Shown piece after piece: positions 34,900 through 43,979 of a stretch of DNA of 64,000 nt. Under the pieces are notes generated by a model. That model had not been told where the DNA came from and ran no database searches. It saw only the letters and a list, made by a program, of their open reading frames with translations. Each line of letters begins with the position of its first letter. Positions within the stretch are counted from its first letter, which is position 1. The position numbers and the translations under genes are program-made. Where the stretch lies: NCBI GenBank assembly GCA_019218365.1, contig JAHUUJ010000001.1, positions 186,001 through 250,000 of the forward strand, read 5' to 3'. This DNA comes from Actinomycetaceae bacterium TAE3-ERU4 (GTDB lineage: Bacteria; Actinomycetota; Actinomycetes; Actinomycetales; Actinomycetaceae).

Positions 34900-35508
34900 T
34901 TAGCTGTTTTTGCGGGCAAGACGACCCGTGGCGGTAGCGGTAGTTTCTTCTTCGTTTAGTTCACGCCCTTGGCTAATTGCACGCGCGTATTCTGCGGTGG
35001 AAAAGGTAGATTCAGTCCACATCAGCTCTCCCCCGACAAGCCCAAACATGCGGATTTTGCCGAGTCCTTTTTCTTCTTCTGGTACCCCGCCAAGGGACTG
35101 CATTTGGATTCGTGGGCCCTGGGCAACTCCTACCCATTCACGTATGAGATTCGATTGGGTATCAATCTGGTTGATAGTTAAAATTACCTGACATTCACCT
35201 GGGGTATGTCTTTGGTCTTCGGGGATTTCATTAGTTTGGGAAACGAAAACTTCGTAAGTTTCATTTAGCGAGGCGGTTTTGACGGGTTTAAGCTGAGCGC
35301 GTCCTTCCAGGGCGGTATCGCTAGGGGGAACCCACCCTTCGGCCTGAGTAAAGCTAAAGGTTAGGCGTAGATGATTGTCAACTACCTCAACGTTTAGTTC
35401 CTGTAACCGAGAAGTTTCGGGAAGTAACATTCCGTATCCTTCCCAGCTATCAATTAGCCACGATAGTGGCAGTAGGGGCTCGGGGGTGGAAGCATCAATT
35501 TTTATCAT
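34900..35508 (-). CDS. FABP-family / nitrobindin-like heme-binding beta-barrel protein
   Basis: A 202-residue protein of the DUF1794 (THAP4-like, nitrobindin) family. The N-terminus has the family entry PLSWLIDSWEGYGMLLPE, in place of the usual LLGTWRGEG, followed by alternating beta strands to about residue 180. Relatives bind heme or peroxynitrite; whether the heme-ligating His is kept is not obvious here because the second half is divergent. AAAGGAAA precedes the ATG. It is followed 25 nt later by ygfZ. Confidence 0.8.
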   Translation of the reverse strand: MIKIDASTPEPLLPLSWLIDSWEGYGMLLPETSRLQELNVEVVDNHLRLTFSFTQAEGWVPPSDTALEGRAQLKPVKTASLNETYEVFVSQTNEIPEDQRHTPGECQVILTINQIDTQSNLIREWVGVAQGPRIQMQSLGGVPEEEKGLGKIRMFGLVGGELMWTESTFSTAEYARAISQGRELNEEETTATATGRLARKNS

Positions 35509-35526
35509 TTTTTTCCTTTGTGTAGC

Positions 35527-36627
35527 TCAGCTTCCCATGCGCACAAGGGCATATGTGGGCATGGCCATCACGATTGTCGGAAGTACTCCCCAGGCAATTG
35601 CTCCCCAGAGGGAAACACGGGTGGTAGTTGGACGTAGCACTCGTCCACCAACGATTACGATTAGACCGGAAAGAAGGCCCACGAATAGTCCAACGACAAG
35701 CGCTGGAATTGGTCCCCCGCCAATAAAGGTTCCAAGTTGCTGGAGCGCTTCGGCATTATTTCCGGTAATCAGCCCGAGTTGGTAGAGGGTTCCCGCCAAT
35801 AGAGAACCAACTATGCCAGTAAACAGCACACATACTGTACGGGCCGTATCTGTCAAGGCCCAGTATCGGGATATAGTACGGAATGTTTTATATTCTTTGC
35901 TATCTGCACCAATCCATGAGCCAGGACGCCAGGCCTCGGTAGTCTTGGGAAGTTCACGTATTTCTTTAAGGGTCTTTGCCGCACCGGGCCAGAAGTGACG
36001 CATTGTCTCAAATATTCCCATCGAGGCAAATACACAAATAGCGGAACTGACAAGGGCAAGTTTCCAAGATTCATGGGGGGCTAACCCGACGATAGCTACT
36101 GAGCAGGTGGCCGCCGCAGTGGTCAATATAGTGGTCGATACGGAGTCAAGTAATCTGGCTCGCCCGTCTTTTCGTGCCATTTCTGCCCCGAACGCGGCAA
36201 CTACAGAAAGAGCAAAGATGATTCCAGAAATATATAAATCATCAAGGGCACGAACTGTAAGGATAGAGGCCCAGGAAAAAATCAGGGATACGGTTGAAGA
36301 ATGGCGTGGAGCCGGTGCACCTACAGAACGTGGCAGCCCCAGTGAAACGATAGCTGCGGTAGCGAGGGAAATAGCGGTAAGAATGTCCCTTTGGATAAAG
36401 GCCCCAAAAGCTATTAGTGCGGCTAGAGCCCCGGCAGTAATGAGCATAATTTTAGTTGCTTGCCGAACCGTTACCCATGTCTTTGCCTGCGCGTCATTGT
36501 CGAGGACGATGCCGATTTCCCCGGTTCCCCCGCGGGCAGTTCGATACTGCAGTGAACGGTCGTCTACTGTTGAGGTAGTTTCCGTTTCTTTAGGTTCGGG
36601 CAAGATGTGTGACTGCTTTGAGCTCAT
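35527..36627 (-). CDS. Polytopic membrane protein of unknown function
   Basis: A 366-residue protein with a hydrophilic, Thr/Glu-rich N-terminus (about 1-55) and about nine membrane helices. A central soluble loop (about 205-245, EIRELPKTTEAWRPGSWIGADSKEYKT) separates two membrane halves. No known family or catalytic motif is recognised. The RBS before the ATG is weak. It is upstream of the FABP-ygfZ pair on the same strand with an 18-nt gap to FABP. Confidence 0.7.
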   Translation of the reverse strand: MSSKQSHILPEPKETETTSTVDDRSLQYRTARGGTGEIGIVLDNDAQAKTWVTVRQATKIMLITAGALAALIAFGAFIQRDILTAISLATAAIVSLGLPRSVGAPAPRHSSTVSLIFSWASILTVRALDDLYISGIIFALSVVAAFGAEMARKDGRARLLDSVSTTILTTAAATCSVAIVGLAPHESWKLALVSSAICVFASMGIFETMRHFWPGAAKTLKEIRELPKTTEAWRPGSWIGADSKEYKTFRTISRYWALTDTARTVCVLFTGIVGSLLAGTLYQLGLITGNNAEALQQLGTFIGGGPIPALVVGLFVGLLSGLIVIVGGRVLRPTTTRVSLWGAIAWGVLPTIVMAMPTYALVRMGS

Positions 36628-36719
36628 TCTTGGATATTGCCATACTTACGCTTATTTTTTCTACCGTAAGAGTGCTTTTTCTCATGCAGGTTCATTTCTT
36701 AAGTGTAATAATATGTGTA

Positions 36720-36804
36720 GGCACTGAACCGAAAAAGCCCCGGGCTCCAACTTTAGCCGCTACGAGCGGCCTTCGCGCCGACAGGCGCTTTACGGTTCAG
36801 TGTC
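36720..36804 (+). ncRNA. Candidate cloverleaf-shaped structured RNA
   Basis: A 12-bp closing stem GGCACTGAACCG (36720-36731) / CGGTTCAGTGTC (36793-36804, one G-U) encloses three hairpins: AGCC-CCG-GGCT (36736-36746), GCCGCT-ACG-AGCGGC (36756-36770) and GCGCC-GACA-GGCGC (36775-36788). The plus strand continues with a T-rich tail (TTTATTTGTTTTG) and has an AT-rich TAATAT about 10 nt before the stem that could be a -10. It is not a tRNA and lacks the SRP, 6S or tmRNA signatures I know. Structure is seen; expression is inferred. Confidence 0.5.
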
Positions 36805-36834
36805 TTTATTTGTTTTGTTATTTAATAAAAACCA

Positions 36835-36877
36835 GCAGGCCGGAGGTTTCCCTCTCTCAGGGATTCCTCCGGCCTGC
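36835..36877 (-). terminator. Rho-independent terminator of the large surface-protein gene
   Basis: Arms GCAGGCCGGAGG / CCTCCGGCCTGC with an inner AGGGA/TCCCT pairing, followed on the minus strand by TGGTTTTTATT, 19 nt after the stop. Confidence 0.9.
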
Positions 36878-36895
36878 GGCGCTATTTATCTGAAG

Positions 36896-39800
36896 TTAGC
36901 TTTTCTTCTTACCTGCAAGCAGAAGAATTGCCGCGCCGGCGATTAGACCGATAATTCCGGCTCCCATCAGGAATCCAGACCACCAGTCACTGCCAGAGTT
37001 TGGAGTTTGGGATGGACTTGAGACGGGTGCGGCTTGAGCCTCTCCGACAGGTCCAGATGCGGTTGCGGAGGGAGCCTCTACGGTTTTTTCCGCTACTACA
37101 TTCCCAGTTTCGGGAGTGTTTCCTGACTGCGGCGCTACTGTTACCAGCCCGTTCATGGGAGTGGTATCAGGAACGACCACAGATTTACCGTTTTCCCGAA
37201 CAGAAGTGGAATTATTGTTCCCGCGCTGAGGAACACGAACTAGTTCAATGCCCGGCACTTGAGTAGTAACTACTTTTACGTGTTCAGTAGGCTGAGTACC
37301 GGATTCAGTCGGACGCACTGTCGAAGTTGTTTTCGAATCTGGCTTTACCGGCTTTACCGGCTTTACTGGCTTTACCGGGTTAACTGGCTTTACCGGGTTA
37401 ACTGGCTTTACCGGGTTTACCGGCTTTACCGGCTTTACCGGGTTAACTGGCTTTACCGGGTCAACCGGCTGAGCGGGAACCGAAGGCACCGGGGTTTCAG
37501 GTACACTCTGTGGGAACTTGCCCTCGCGAATAATTTCTTTTGCTACCTTAATCGTTTCTTCGCCGACGATGAAGCTGGTACGTAACGGCTTATGATGCTT
37601 TACGCCCTTTTCATCAACCCATTCATATTTCAGGGTTACGTCATATACGCCAGGTTTACTGAACCACATTTGCTGATGATCGTGAGCCAGGTCTTTGTAG
37701 ACAATCTTCGCAGCCTTGTCCTTAGAGTCGAGCTTCTTATCGAGCTGTCCGGTAAGATCCAAATGCCCGGTTACCATGCGTCCAGGTCCGTTAAATTCCT
37801 CAAGAGAAATCACTACTGGAGAGTTAGGATCAAGATTTTCCTTACCCATGTCTTCGGTAGAGAAACCAACCCAGGGCATTTCATTTTGGCGTTCCCCGCT
37901 CTGGGGAAGAATCCAGGCGTGCTCCCCGAAGTCACCCAGTTTCTTAAGTGATTCCTGTACGTTTCCTCGTGTACGGTTACCCAGCGCAATTGAGAACGAT
38001 GCTGATGGATAAGCCTTAACGTTTGTAGGGTCTTCACCATCTTTCAGGAATGGGCCTATCCCATCATCTTTAATTTTTCCGAGTGCCAAATCCATATGGC
38101 CACGTTCAACAAATCGAACAGGAATCTCCTGCTTCCAAGCTTTGCGGAGAGCAGCAAGGGTACTTTCCTCAGACTCACTTGGTTTAGCGGGTTTTGGTTC
38201 CTTTCCATCTTCCGGATTGGCTGGTTTAGGAGTTTCTGGAGCTCCCTCCCCTGGCTTAACACCACCGGGAGTCTCGGTACCGGGTTCAGGATTAGTTTCC
38301 GGGTCAGCTGGGTTGGAGGGGTCAGCTGGCTTCGGATCTGGCACCGGATCTTCTTTTGGCTTTTGTTCTTTGATGGGATAGTCACCAGGGTCAGCCCCTT
38401 TTAGTGTTTCCCGTTCTTCGCAACTGGCTGGAATCTGGTCTTCTGGTAACAGATCCTTAATTCCTCTACTCTTGCGCAAGACGTTAATAGCCTTATTACC
38501 TACCGCAAAATAGGTACTTCCAAAATCGTAGGCAAGTTTATGGTCAAGACGAGTTGCGGTAAAAGTGGTAGATGCCTGATAGAAGCCTGGTTTTCCAAAT
38601 ACAAATTGCAGTGGATACTTTTTGGACTCTAGGAACATAATCTCATTACTACGTGAGTCGCGAGCCCCAACTAGAGGCATGAATCCTGCCCCTTCATCAA
38701 GACCTACCATCATCTGCCCACCGGCAGGTGAAGTACTGCGTTCGTAGGTAACTCTGGCTTTTTCTCTACCCATTAATTTGTAGTCAACTTCGCTTGTATC
38801 GACTCCGAGGGAGGGGGAATTGTTGTCACCTTGTTGAGGAGTAACCCAGGCCCAAGTGCTACCGCTAGATTTGATAAAGCTACCTAAGTACTTATCGTTC
38901 TTGGGAATGCAGCGAAGCTGCGAATCAGGAACTTCCATGATGGGGCTCTTGTGATGGTTCGTGCCTTTTACATAATCAATCACATTCATAGTCGGGTCTT
39001 CACGATTTTGCCCGCTCCAGAGGAATTTTCCATAATTTGTGGAGTTACTAATGCGACTGTTATTTGATACCCAGAGGTCTTCTAAAGCACTTTCAAGGTT
39101 GTCTTGTACCTCAGCGGGAGTTTCTGATACCGGTTTTTCATCAGGATATTCTTTTTCCGGTTCGCTTAGACCCATCTGTTCACGAATTTTTTCGGCACTT
39201 GTAGCGATAGAGCGCAATCCGGTAGTAGTTCCGGCAGGTAATCCTACTTCCTCGTCACTTCCAACTAACCAGTATTGTGTAACAGGTTTAGACTTTTCTA
39301 CACTACCGTCGTAGTGTTGTCCGGAAGCAACCCAAGTAAGCTTATAGATTCCGGGTTTGCTAAAGCTCCAGTCAATATGCCCATGCCCACCAACATTGAT
39401 GTAATAGGTACGTTTGTCACGAGAAGACAGGATTCTAGATGCTGTTCCCCAAGCTGGAGAATAGGTAAACATTTCCATGTCTCCAGGTCCTTCAAAATCT
39501 TCTAGCTTGAGTTGGGTTACGTTACCTACGAAATCCTTGGGAACTTCCCACTCATGGTTAGGGTCAAAAGAACCAAATCCAGCCCAGATAGGACGCCAAT
39601 CATCGTACTGTTTGGATGGAGCATGCCAGACAATCCGACCGGGCGATCCAATGAATCCAAGTTTTGGATTATTTGGTACAACCAATCGAGATAGTTCCAC
39701 TCCCTGCGGGCTGGCGTCGGGAGCAAGACGCATACAGGCTTCATTAGAGGGCAATACTTTTTGCCCACTAACTGTCATTACTGTTAGCTCCCCTTTGGAA

Positions 39801-40072
39801 CGCGTAATGTAGGTAGCGTCAACATGGCTGCGGTAGAGAAGTTTTCGTCCGGCACAGGGGTGTGGAACTTCTTTTCCATCTTTTTGCAGCTTAGTATCTT
39901 TTGGTAAAAGAACGCTGAATCCTTCGTTATTTGGTCTGTGATCCGGCCGGCTTTCCGTTACACCTGCAGCAGGCTCCTCGTTAAGTGCAGCACTAGCCCC
40001 ACTGGTTCCCATCAGGAAAGTCAGGCTAAGCGCAGTTCCGAGCGCACCAATTCCAATTTTTTTAATTTTCAT
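36896..40072 (-). CDS. Large surface-anchored repeat protein (choice-of-anchor M type)
   Basis: A 1058-residue exported protein. A signal peptide (about 1-29, ending ASA) is followed by at least three copies of the actinobacterial surface-anchored domain, each ending in a W/F.F.KPG.Y block: [17 protein letters not shown] (about 230), [14 protein letters not shown] (about 490) and [16 protein letters not shown] (about 810). The first and last copies have HxH or HDH histidine clusters. Proline-rich linkers lie at about 570-650 and 880-930, the latter a PVNPVKPV repeat. A C-terminal membrane helix with a KKKS tail anchors it; no clear LPxTG box is seen. GGAGA precedes the ATG. It follows the related LAxTG protein gene on the same strand with a 19-nt gap. 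Confidence 0.85.
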   Translation of the reverse strand: MKIKKIGIGALGTALSLTFLMGTSGASAALNEEPAAGVTESRPDHRPNNEGFSVLLPKDTKLQKDGKEVPHPCAGRKLLYRSHVDATYITRSKGELTVMTVSGQKVLPSNEACMRLAPDASPQGVELSRLVVPNNPKLGFIGSPGRIVWHAPSKQYDDWRPIWAGFGSFDPNHEWEVPKDFVGNVTQLKLEDFEGPGDMEMFTYSPAWGTASRILSSRDKRTYYINVGGHGHIDWSFSKPGIYKLTWVASGQHYDGSVEKSKPVTQYWLVGSDEEVGLPAGTTTGLRSIATSAEKIREQMGLSEPEKEYPDEKPVSETPAEVQDNLESALEDLWVSNNSRISNSTNYGKFLWSGQNREDPTMNVIDYVKGTNHHKSPIMEVPDSQLRCIPKNDKYLGSFIKSSGSTWAWVTPQQGDNNSPSLGVDTSEVDYKLMGREKARVTYERSTSPAGGQMMVGLDEGAGFMPLVGARDSRSNEIMFLESKKYPLQFVFGKPGFYQASTTFTATRLDHKLAYDFGSTYFAVGNKAINVLRKSRGIKDLLPEDQIPASCEERETLKGADPGDYPIKEQKPKEDPVPDPKPADPSNPADPETNPEPGTETPGGVKPGEGAPETPKPANPEDGKEPKPAKPSESEESTLAALRKAWKQEIPVRFVERGHMDLALGKIKDDGIGPFLKDGEDPTNVKAYPSASFSIALGNRTRGNVQESLKKLGDFGEHAWILPQSGERQNEMPWVGFSTEDMGKENLDPNSPVVISLEEFNGPGRMVTGHLDLTGQLDKKLDSKDKAAKIVYKDLAHDHQQMWFSKPGVYDVTLKYEWVDEKGVKHHKPLRTSFIVGEETIKVAKEIIREGKFPQSVPETPVPSVPAQPVDPVKPVNPVKPVKPVNPVKPVNPVKPVNPVKPVKPVKPVKPDSKTTSTVRPTESGTQPTEHVKVVTTQVPGIELVRVPQRGNNNSTSVRENGKSVVVPDTTPMNGLVTVAPQSGNTPETGNVVAEKTVEAPSATASGPVGEAQAAPVSSPSQTPNSGSDWWSGFLMGAGIIGLIAGAAILLLAGKKKS

Positions 40073-40091
40073 GAAAATCTCCAGATTCGCC

Positions 40092-41792
40092 TTAGCGAGC
40101 GTTAGAAGTACGACGTGTCCGTATTAGCGCAAGGCCAAATACACCCGCGCCGAGGGCGAATACGACAAATGGAATAGTCAGCGAGTTACTTCCGGTAGCA
40201 GCTAGTTCATTTCCATCTTTAACGTATCCGGCGGCCAGCTGCTTACCGTTTTTAATAGTCGGGCAAGGCTTACCATCGGCGGTCAACCACTGTTGGGAAG
40301 AAGTGGTGCTGTATTCCGCACCGAGGTCAAAGTGTCCGTTTGTTACGCCAGTTCCCGATCCAACATGGAAAACTAAGGTAGAAGTGGTCCGCAAGGTAGC
40401 ACCAGAAGTGCTCTTTACACTCTGGGTGATGCCCACACGGTAGGTACCGGGAGCGCTGAATACCCAGTTGGGGTGAACGTGAGTATTGCGGTCAAGAACT
40501 AGGTTTCCTCGCGGGTTGCCAGGAGAAGCTGAGAACCATTTGTTTCCCACTACTTTTCCGAAGTTTCCAGAAGTAAATACTTCCATATTTCCCGGGCCGG
40601 AGAAGCTAGTAAGGCTCCAGGTAACCGGACCCCTGGTGTTGTTCAAAAGAGAAGCATTCATGGTGTTGGCTCCCAACCAAGGGATTCCACTCACCTGGGT
40701 GGCACCAATCATCCATACCTCGGATCCAGCTTTGATTCCACCCAAATCGGCGGTTGCTTTAGTTTTTGCAGCAGGCCCGAGGAGGAAGGGAACCGAACGG
40801 GGGTCGCGCATTACGGCGGGAGTGGAACGGTCATCGCGGATTACCGAACGCAGTCCGGCTTGACCGCTTACGGTCTTGAGGTAGCACTTAGTTTCTTTAC
40901 TCTTGGGCGCAGGAATCGGTTTCTTTGTAACATCCTGCTTGGGAGCACTCGGTACCTTCATTTCTTTGGGGGAAGTAGGCGTCGGTTTAGCTTTGGGGGT
41001 TTCAACCGGCTTAGGCTTTTCGTTGACAGGAGGTTGGGCTGGTGAGGTAGGTTCCGGCTTGGTGGGTTTTTCCACTGCAGGAGGAGTAGGTACCGGTTTT
41101 TCGGGAGCTACTGGCGGCTTTGGTGGTTCAATCTTGAAATCACCAACATGCCATGTATAGGTAGCCGTGTTGGAGGTGTACTTTTTTCCCTCTTTCGTGC
41201 CGGTAGCATTGACTTTCATCGTATAAATACCGGGTTTTTCAAAAATCCAGTGTGCATGCGTGTGTGCCGGGAAGGTTTGTTCGCGAACCGCACCTGTTTT
41301 TAGGTCGTAAGAACCACCTTTTAATAGCGGGGATACCCCACCAAAGGGAGTTTGGGAAGCTAGTTTCACCCGTCCCGGTCCCTTTACTTCTAGGAAGTTA
41401 ATGTCAATTGCGTTAAACCCACCTGCGCTCACTCCGAGGGTGTCCCAACCTGGCCATAAGATTCCCGGTTTTTGATTTAACGGCAAGTAGTATCCAGCCA
41501 TTTCTACTCCCGGCACGTCTTTCGTACTCTTGTCGTAGGCTGATTCCTTGACTACCAGCACAACTTCCTCGGGATTACGAAGAACACTGTGTCCGGTGAT
41601 ATCTTCTTTCAGGTTCATTACCAGCTGGCCATCTTTTACGATGACATTGAAAAGGTCAGTGTGTCCCTCTTCAAGCTTAACTTTGGATGAACTTTCAGCA
41701 GCAACCGAAGACTGCACACCAGTTCCTCCGAAGGCTAGTGCACCAACCGTAAGTAAACTAACTGCGAATTTACGCGAAAGTTTATTAAACAA
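40092..41792 (-). CDS. LAxTG-anchored surface protein with two actinobacterial surface-anchored domains
   Basis: I place the start at TTG 41792 (566 residues, MFNKLSRKFAVSLL), because AGGAAGG lies 8 nt upstream and the result is a standard signal peptide ending VAA; the longer frame to 41879 lacks this. Two repeats are seen: one ending HTHAHWIFEKPGIYTMKV (about residues 195-212) and one ending NTHVHPNWVFSAPGTYRVG (about 435-453), both with HxH before the aromatic block. A Pro/Lys/Thr-rich linker (about 225-310) separates them. The C-terminus has LAATG, a membrane helix and an RTRR tail, a sortase signal. A Zur-like palindrome lies about 82 nt upstream. It probably forms an operon with the larger surface protein. 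Confidence 0.87.
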   Translation of the reverse strand: MFNKLSRKFAVSLLTVGALAFGGTGVQSSVAAESSSKVKLEEGHTDLFNVIVKDGQLVMNLKEDITGHSVLRNPEEVVLVVKESAYDKSTKDVPGVEMAGYYLPLNQKPGILWPGWDTLGVSAGGFNAIDINFLEVKGPGRVKLASQTPFGGVSPLLKGGSYDLKTGAVREQTFPAHTHAHWIFEKPGIYTMKVNATGTKEGKKYTSNTATYTWHVGDFKIEPPKPPVAPEKPVPTPPAVEKPTKPEPTSPAQPPVNEKPKPVETPKAKPTPTSPKEMKVPSAPKQDVTKKPIPAPKSKETKCYLKTVSGQAGLRSVIRDDRSTPAVMRDPRSVPFLLGPAAKTKATADLGGIKAGSEVWMIGATQVSGIPWLGANTMNASLLNNTRGPVTWSLTSFSGPGNMEVFTSGNFGKVVGNKWFSASPGNPRGNLVLDRNTHVHPNWVFSAPGTYRVGITQSVKSTSGATLRTTSTLVFHVGSGTGVTNGHFDLGAEYSTTSSQQWLTADGKPCPTIKNGKQLAAGYVKDGNELAATGSNSLTIPFVVFALGAGVFGLALIRTRRTSNAR

Positions 41793-41873
41793 CTTACATA
41801 CCTTCCTAAGACTAAAGGGAAGAAACACAAAGCCCATCCCCTTGTCGATAATTATTCTTAATAAGCATACTAA

Positions 41874-41891
41874 TGACAATCATTATCGTCA
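41874..41891. promoter_or_regulatory. Zur/Fur-like palindromic box upstream of the surface-protein genes
   Basis: TGACAATCATTATCGTCA is an imperfect 18-bp palindrome (TGACRAT / ATYGTCA arms) with the AATCATTAT core typical of zinc- and iron-uptake repressor sites. It is about 80 nt upstream of the TTG start at 41792; a partial second copy (GTCGATAATTATTCTTA) lies at about 41844-41860. The identity of the repressor is inferred. Confidence 0.45.
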
Positions 41892-42111
41892 AAGCGAGAA
41901 TAAGGGATGCTGAAATATTTATTGTTATATAAATTACATTTAATTATTTGAGACTAAATACCGTTCTTTTCCGCCCAAAATAGCGTTATAAACACAAAAA
42001 AATGCAAAAATACACCCCAAAAAATAACTTCTACTTCGCCTTATGTTTATGTTTTGCTCACTTCGCCCTAGAATGAAAACGCAAGCGTAACCAAACATGA
42101 GGAGATTCCCC

Positions 42112-42732
42112 ATGGGATTCAGTTTCCGTTCATCGGACTCTACCTTTTTTGATCTCTTTACCGATGTCGCCAACCACTTAGTTGAAGGCGTAGAAATCCT
42201 AGGTAAATTGGTCGGCGCTGATCCTGTTCAGCGCAAAGACTTCCGCTCGCGTCTTCACGAGATTGAACACGCTGCGGACAACACCACGCACGAAATCAAT
42301 AAAACTTTAAACGCTACTTTCGTCACCCCTCTTGACCGCGAAGACATCTCTCGTCTCGCCTCAATCATGGATGATTGCATGGACTACATGGATGAAGCCG
42401 GCGATTTAATTGTTTTGTACAAGCTTCACGAGCTCCCGGCCGGAGTTATCGAACAGGTAAAGCTACTTAACCGTTGCGCCGAACTGACTTCTGAAGCCAT
42501 TCCTGGACTGCGCAAAATGACGGGTCTGCGCGATTATTGGGTTGAGCTTAACCGCCTTGAAAATGCCGGAGATCGAGTCTATCGAGACATGCTCGCCGAC
42601 CTTTTCGATTCAAACACGGACGCTCTAACAGTAATCAAGCTTAAAGACGTTATTGAGACTCTAGAAAAGGCAATGGACCGTTTCGAAAGCTTGGCTAATA
42701 CGATTGAGGCCATCTCCATTAAGGAGTCGTAA
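42112..42732 (+). CDS. DUF47 family phosphate transport regulator
   Basis: A PhoU-like all-helical protein that partners Pit-type phosphate transporters. I place the start at ATG 42112 (206 residues, MGFSFRSSDSTFFDLF), with GAGGAGA 6 nt upstream, rather than the ATG five codons earlier that sits before that RBS. The metal-binding helical repeats are visible as IEHAADNTTHEINKTL, PLDREDISRLASIMDDCMDYMDEAGD and LENAGDRVYRD. It is followed 2 nt later by the transporter gene. Confidence 0.93.
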   Translation: MGFSFRSSDSTFFDLFTDVANHLVEGVEILGKLVGADPVQRKDFRSRLHEIEHAADNTTHEINKTLNATFVTPLDREDISRLASIMDDCMDYMDEAGDLIVLYKLHELPAGVIEQVKLLNRCAELTSEAIPGLRKMTGLRDYWVELNRLENAGDRVYRDMLADLFDSNTDALTVIKLKDVIETLEKAMDRFESLANTIEAISIKES

Positions 42733-42734
42733 AC

Positions 42735-43790
42735 GTGTCACCAACCCTTTTACTGGTCCTGGCAGTCGTAGTTATCGCACTTGCTTTTGACTACACTAAT
42801 GGATTTCATGATGCGGCAAACGCGATTGCCACCTCGGTTTCAACTCGCGCCCTTACCCCGCGTGTTGCCCTCTTAATGGCAGCAATTATGAACGTTATTG
42901 GTGCACTCCTTGGAACTGAAGTCGCAAAAACAATCGGTGATGGAATTATTGATGTCAAACAGTACGCGGAAGCAAATGACGTCAGTCTCCAAATGCACGG
43001 ATTAGCAATTGTTCTTGGTGCTTTAATAGGAGCTATTGTCTGGAACTTAATCACTTGGTGGTTCGGACTGCCTTCCTCCTCTTCACACGCTCTAATCGGT
43101 GGTTTGGTAGGTGCGGGACTAGCTTCGGCGACTCCCGTGGAGTGGTATGGAATTCTCAATAAAGTAGTAATTCCGATGTTCGCCTCACCGGTTGTAGGAT
43201 TCCTCTTAGCCTACCTGTTCATGCGTATCATAATGGTAGTTTTCCGCTCTTTCCCCTACCACCGAACCATGCGTCGTTTCCGCATTTTACAGACAATTTC
43301 TGCTGCTCTAATGGCTCTCGGTCACGGTCTTCAAGACGCCCAAAAAACAATGGGTGTTATCGTTATGGCACTACTGGCCGGCGGCTACGCAGAACAGTGG
43401 AATCTACTTGATGCTTCGGGTGGCCTGCAGATTCCCTGGGAAGTAAAAGTTGCTTCCGCGCTGGCTATTTCACTAGGAACCTACGCTGGTGGTTGGCGCA
43501 TCATGCGCACCCTCGGACGGAAGATGATCGACCTTGATCCCGCTCGCGGATTCGCAGCCGAAACTGTAGCAGCAGGTGTCTTATACACCACTGCTTTTAT
43601 TACTCACTCCCCCATTTCAACCACCCACACAATCACTTCAGCGATTATGGGTGCGGGAGCCACCAAGTCAATGAAAGCAGTGCGTTGGAATGTGGCACGC
43701 GATATTGTTATCGGCTGGTTCTTAACCATTCCAGCAGCCGCATTGGTTTCTTCCTTAACCTATTTAGGGCTTCATCTGTTCTTACCCTAA
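42735..43790 (+). CDS. Inorganic phosphate transporter, PiT family
   Basis: A 351-residue membrane symporter taking up (metal-)phosphate. The two PiT repeats are visible: FDYTNGFHDAANAIATSVSTRAL near the N-terminus and ISTTHTITSAIMGAGATKS near the C-terminus, plus GLPSSSSHALIGGLVGA and MALGHGLQDAQKTMGV. The start is GTG at 42735 with AAGGAG at the end of the DUF47 gene, so the two are translationally coupled. A strong terminator follows. Confidence 0.96.
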   Translation: MSPTLLLVLAVVVIALAFDYTNGFHDAANAIATSVSTRALTPRVALLMAAIMNVIGALLGTEVAKTIGDGIIDVKQYAEANDVSLQMHGLAIVLGALIGAIVWNLITWWFGLPSSSSHALIGGLVGAGLASATPVEWYGILNKVVIPMFASPVVGFLLAYLFMRIIMVVFRSFPYHRTMRRFRILQTISAALMALGHGLQDAQKTMGVIVMALLAGGYAEQWNLLDASGGLQIPWEVKVASALAISLGTYAGGWRIMRTLGRKMIDLDPARGFAAETVAAGVLYTTAFITHSPISTTHTITSAIMGAGATKSMKAVRWNVARDIVIGWFLTIPAAALVSSLTYLGLHLFLP

Positions 43791-43807
43791 ATAGCTCTTT
43801 TCCCTTT

Positions 43808-43839
43808 AGAGGTGTTAATCAACTTCGATTAACACCTCT
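43808..43839 (+). terminator. Rho-independent terminator of the DUF47-pit operon
   Basis: Perfect 13-bp arms AGAGGTGTTAATC / GATTAACACCTCT around AACTTC, followed by ATTTATTTG. Confidence 0.9.
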
Positions 43840-43979
43840 ATTTATTTGTAATATTCTCAATCCTAAATAAGCAATATTTTGTCTCATTTTAGTAACTAAA
43901 AATGATTTTCTTTCAAATTATGGCAGAATATCTTCCGTGCGCTGATCCTGCGCGGACTTTATAACTAAAAAGGAATCTC

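Noticed and set aside
33627-34919. TTG start at 34919 for ygfZ
   Set aside because: It overlaps the preceding gene and lacks an RBS; the ATG at 34874 is better supported.
36720-36804. A tRNA gene in the cloverleaf element
   Set aside because: The arms do not have tRNA lengths, there is no T-loop GTTCRA in the right place, and no anticodon stem of 5 bp with a 7-nt loop.
43841-43979. Purine riboswitch before the NCS2 permease
   Set aside because: No conserved purine-aptamer loops; only a short GC-rich hairpin is seen.
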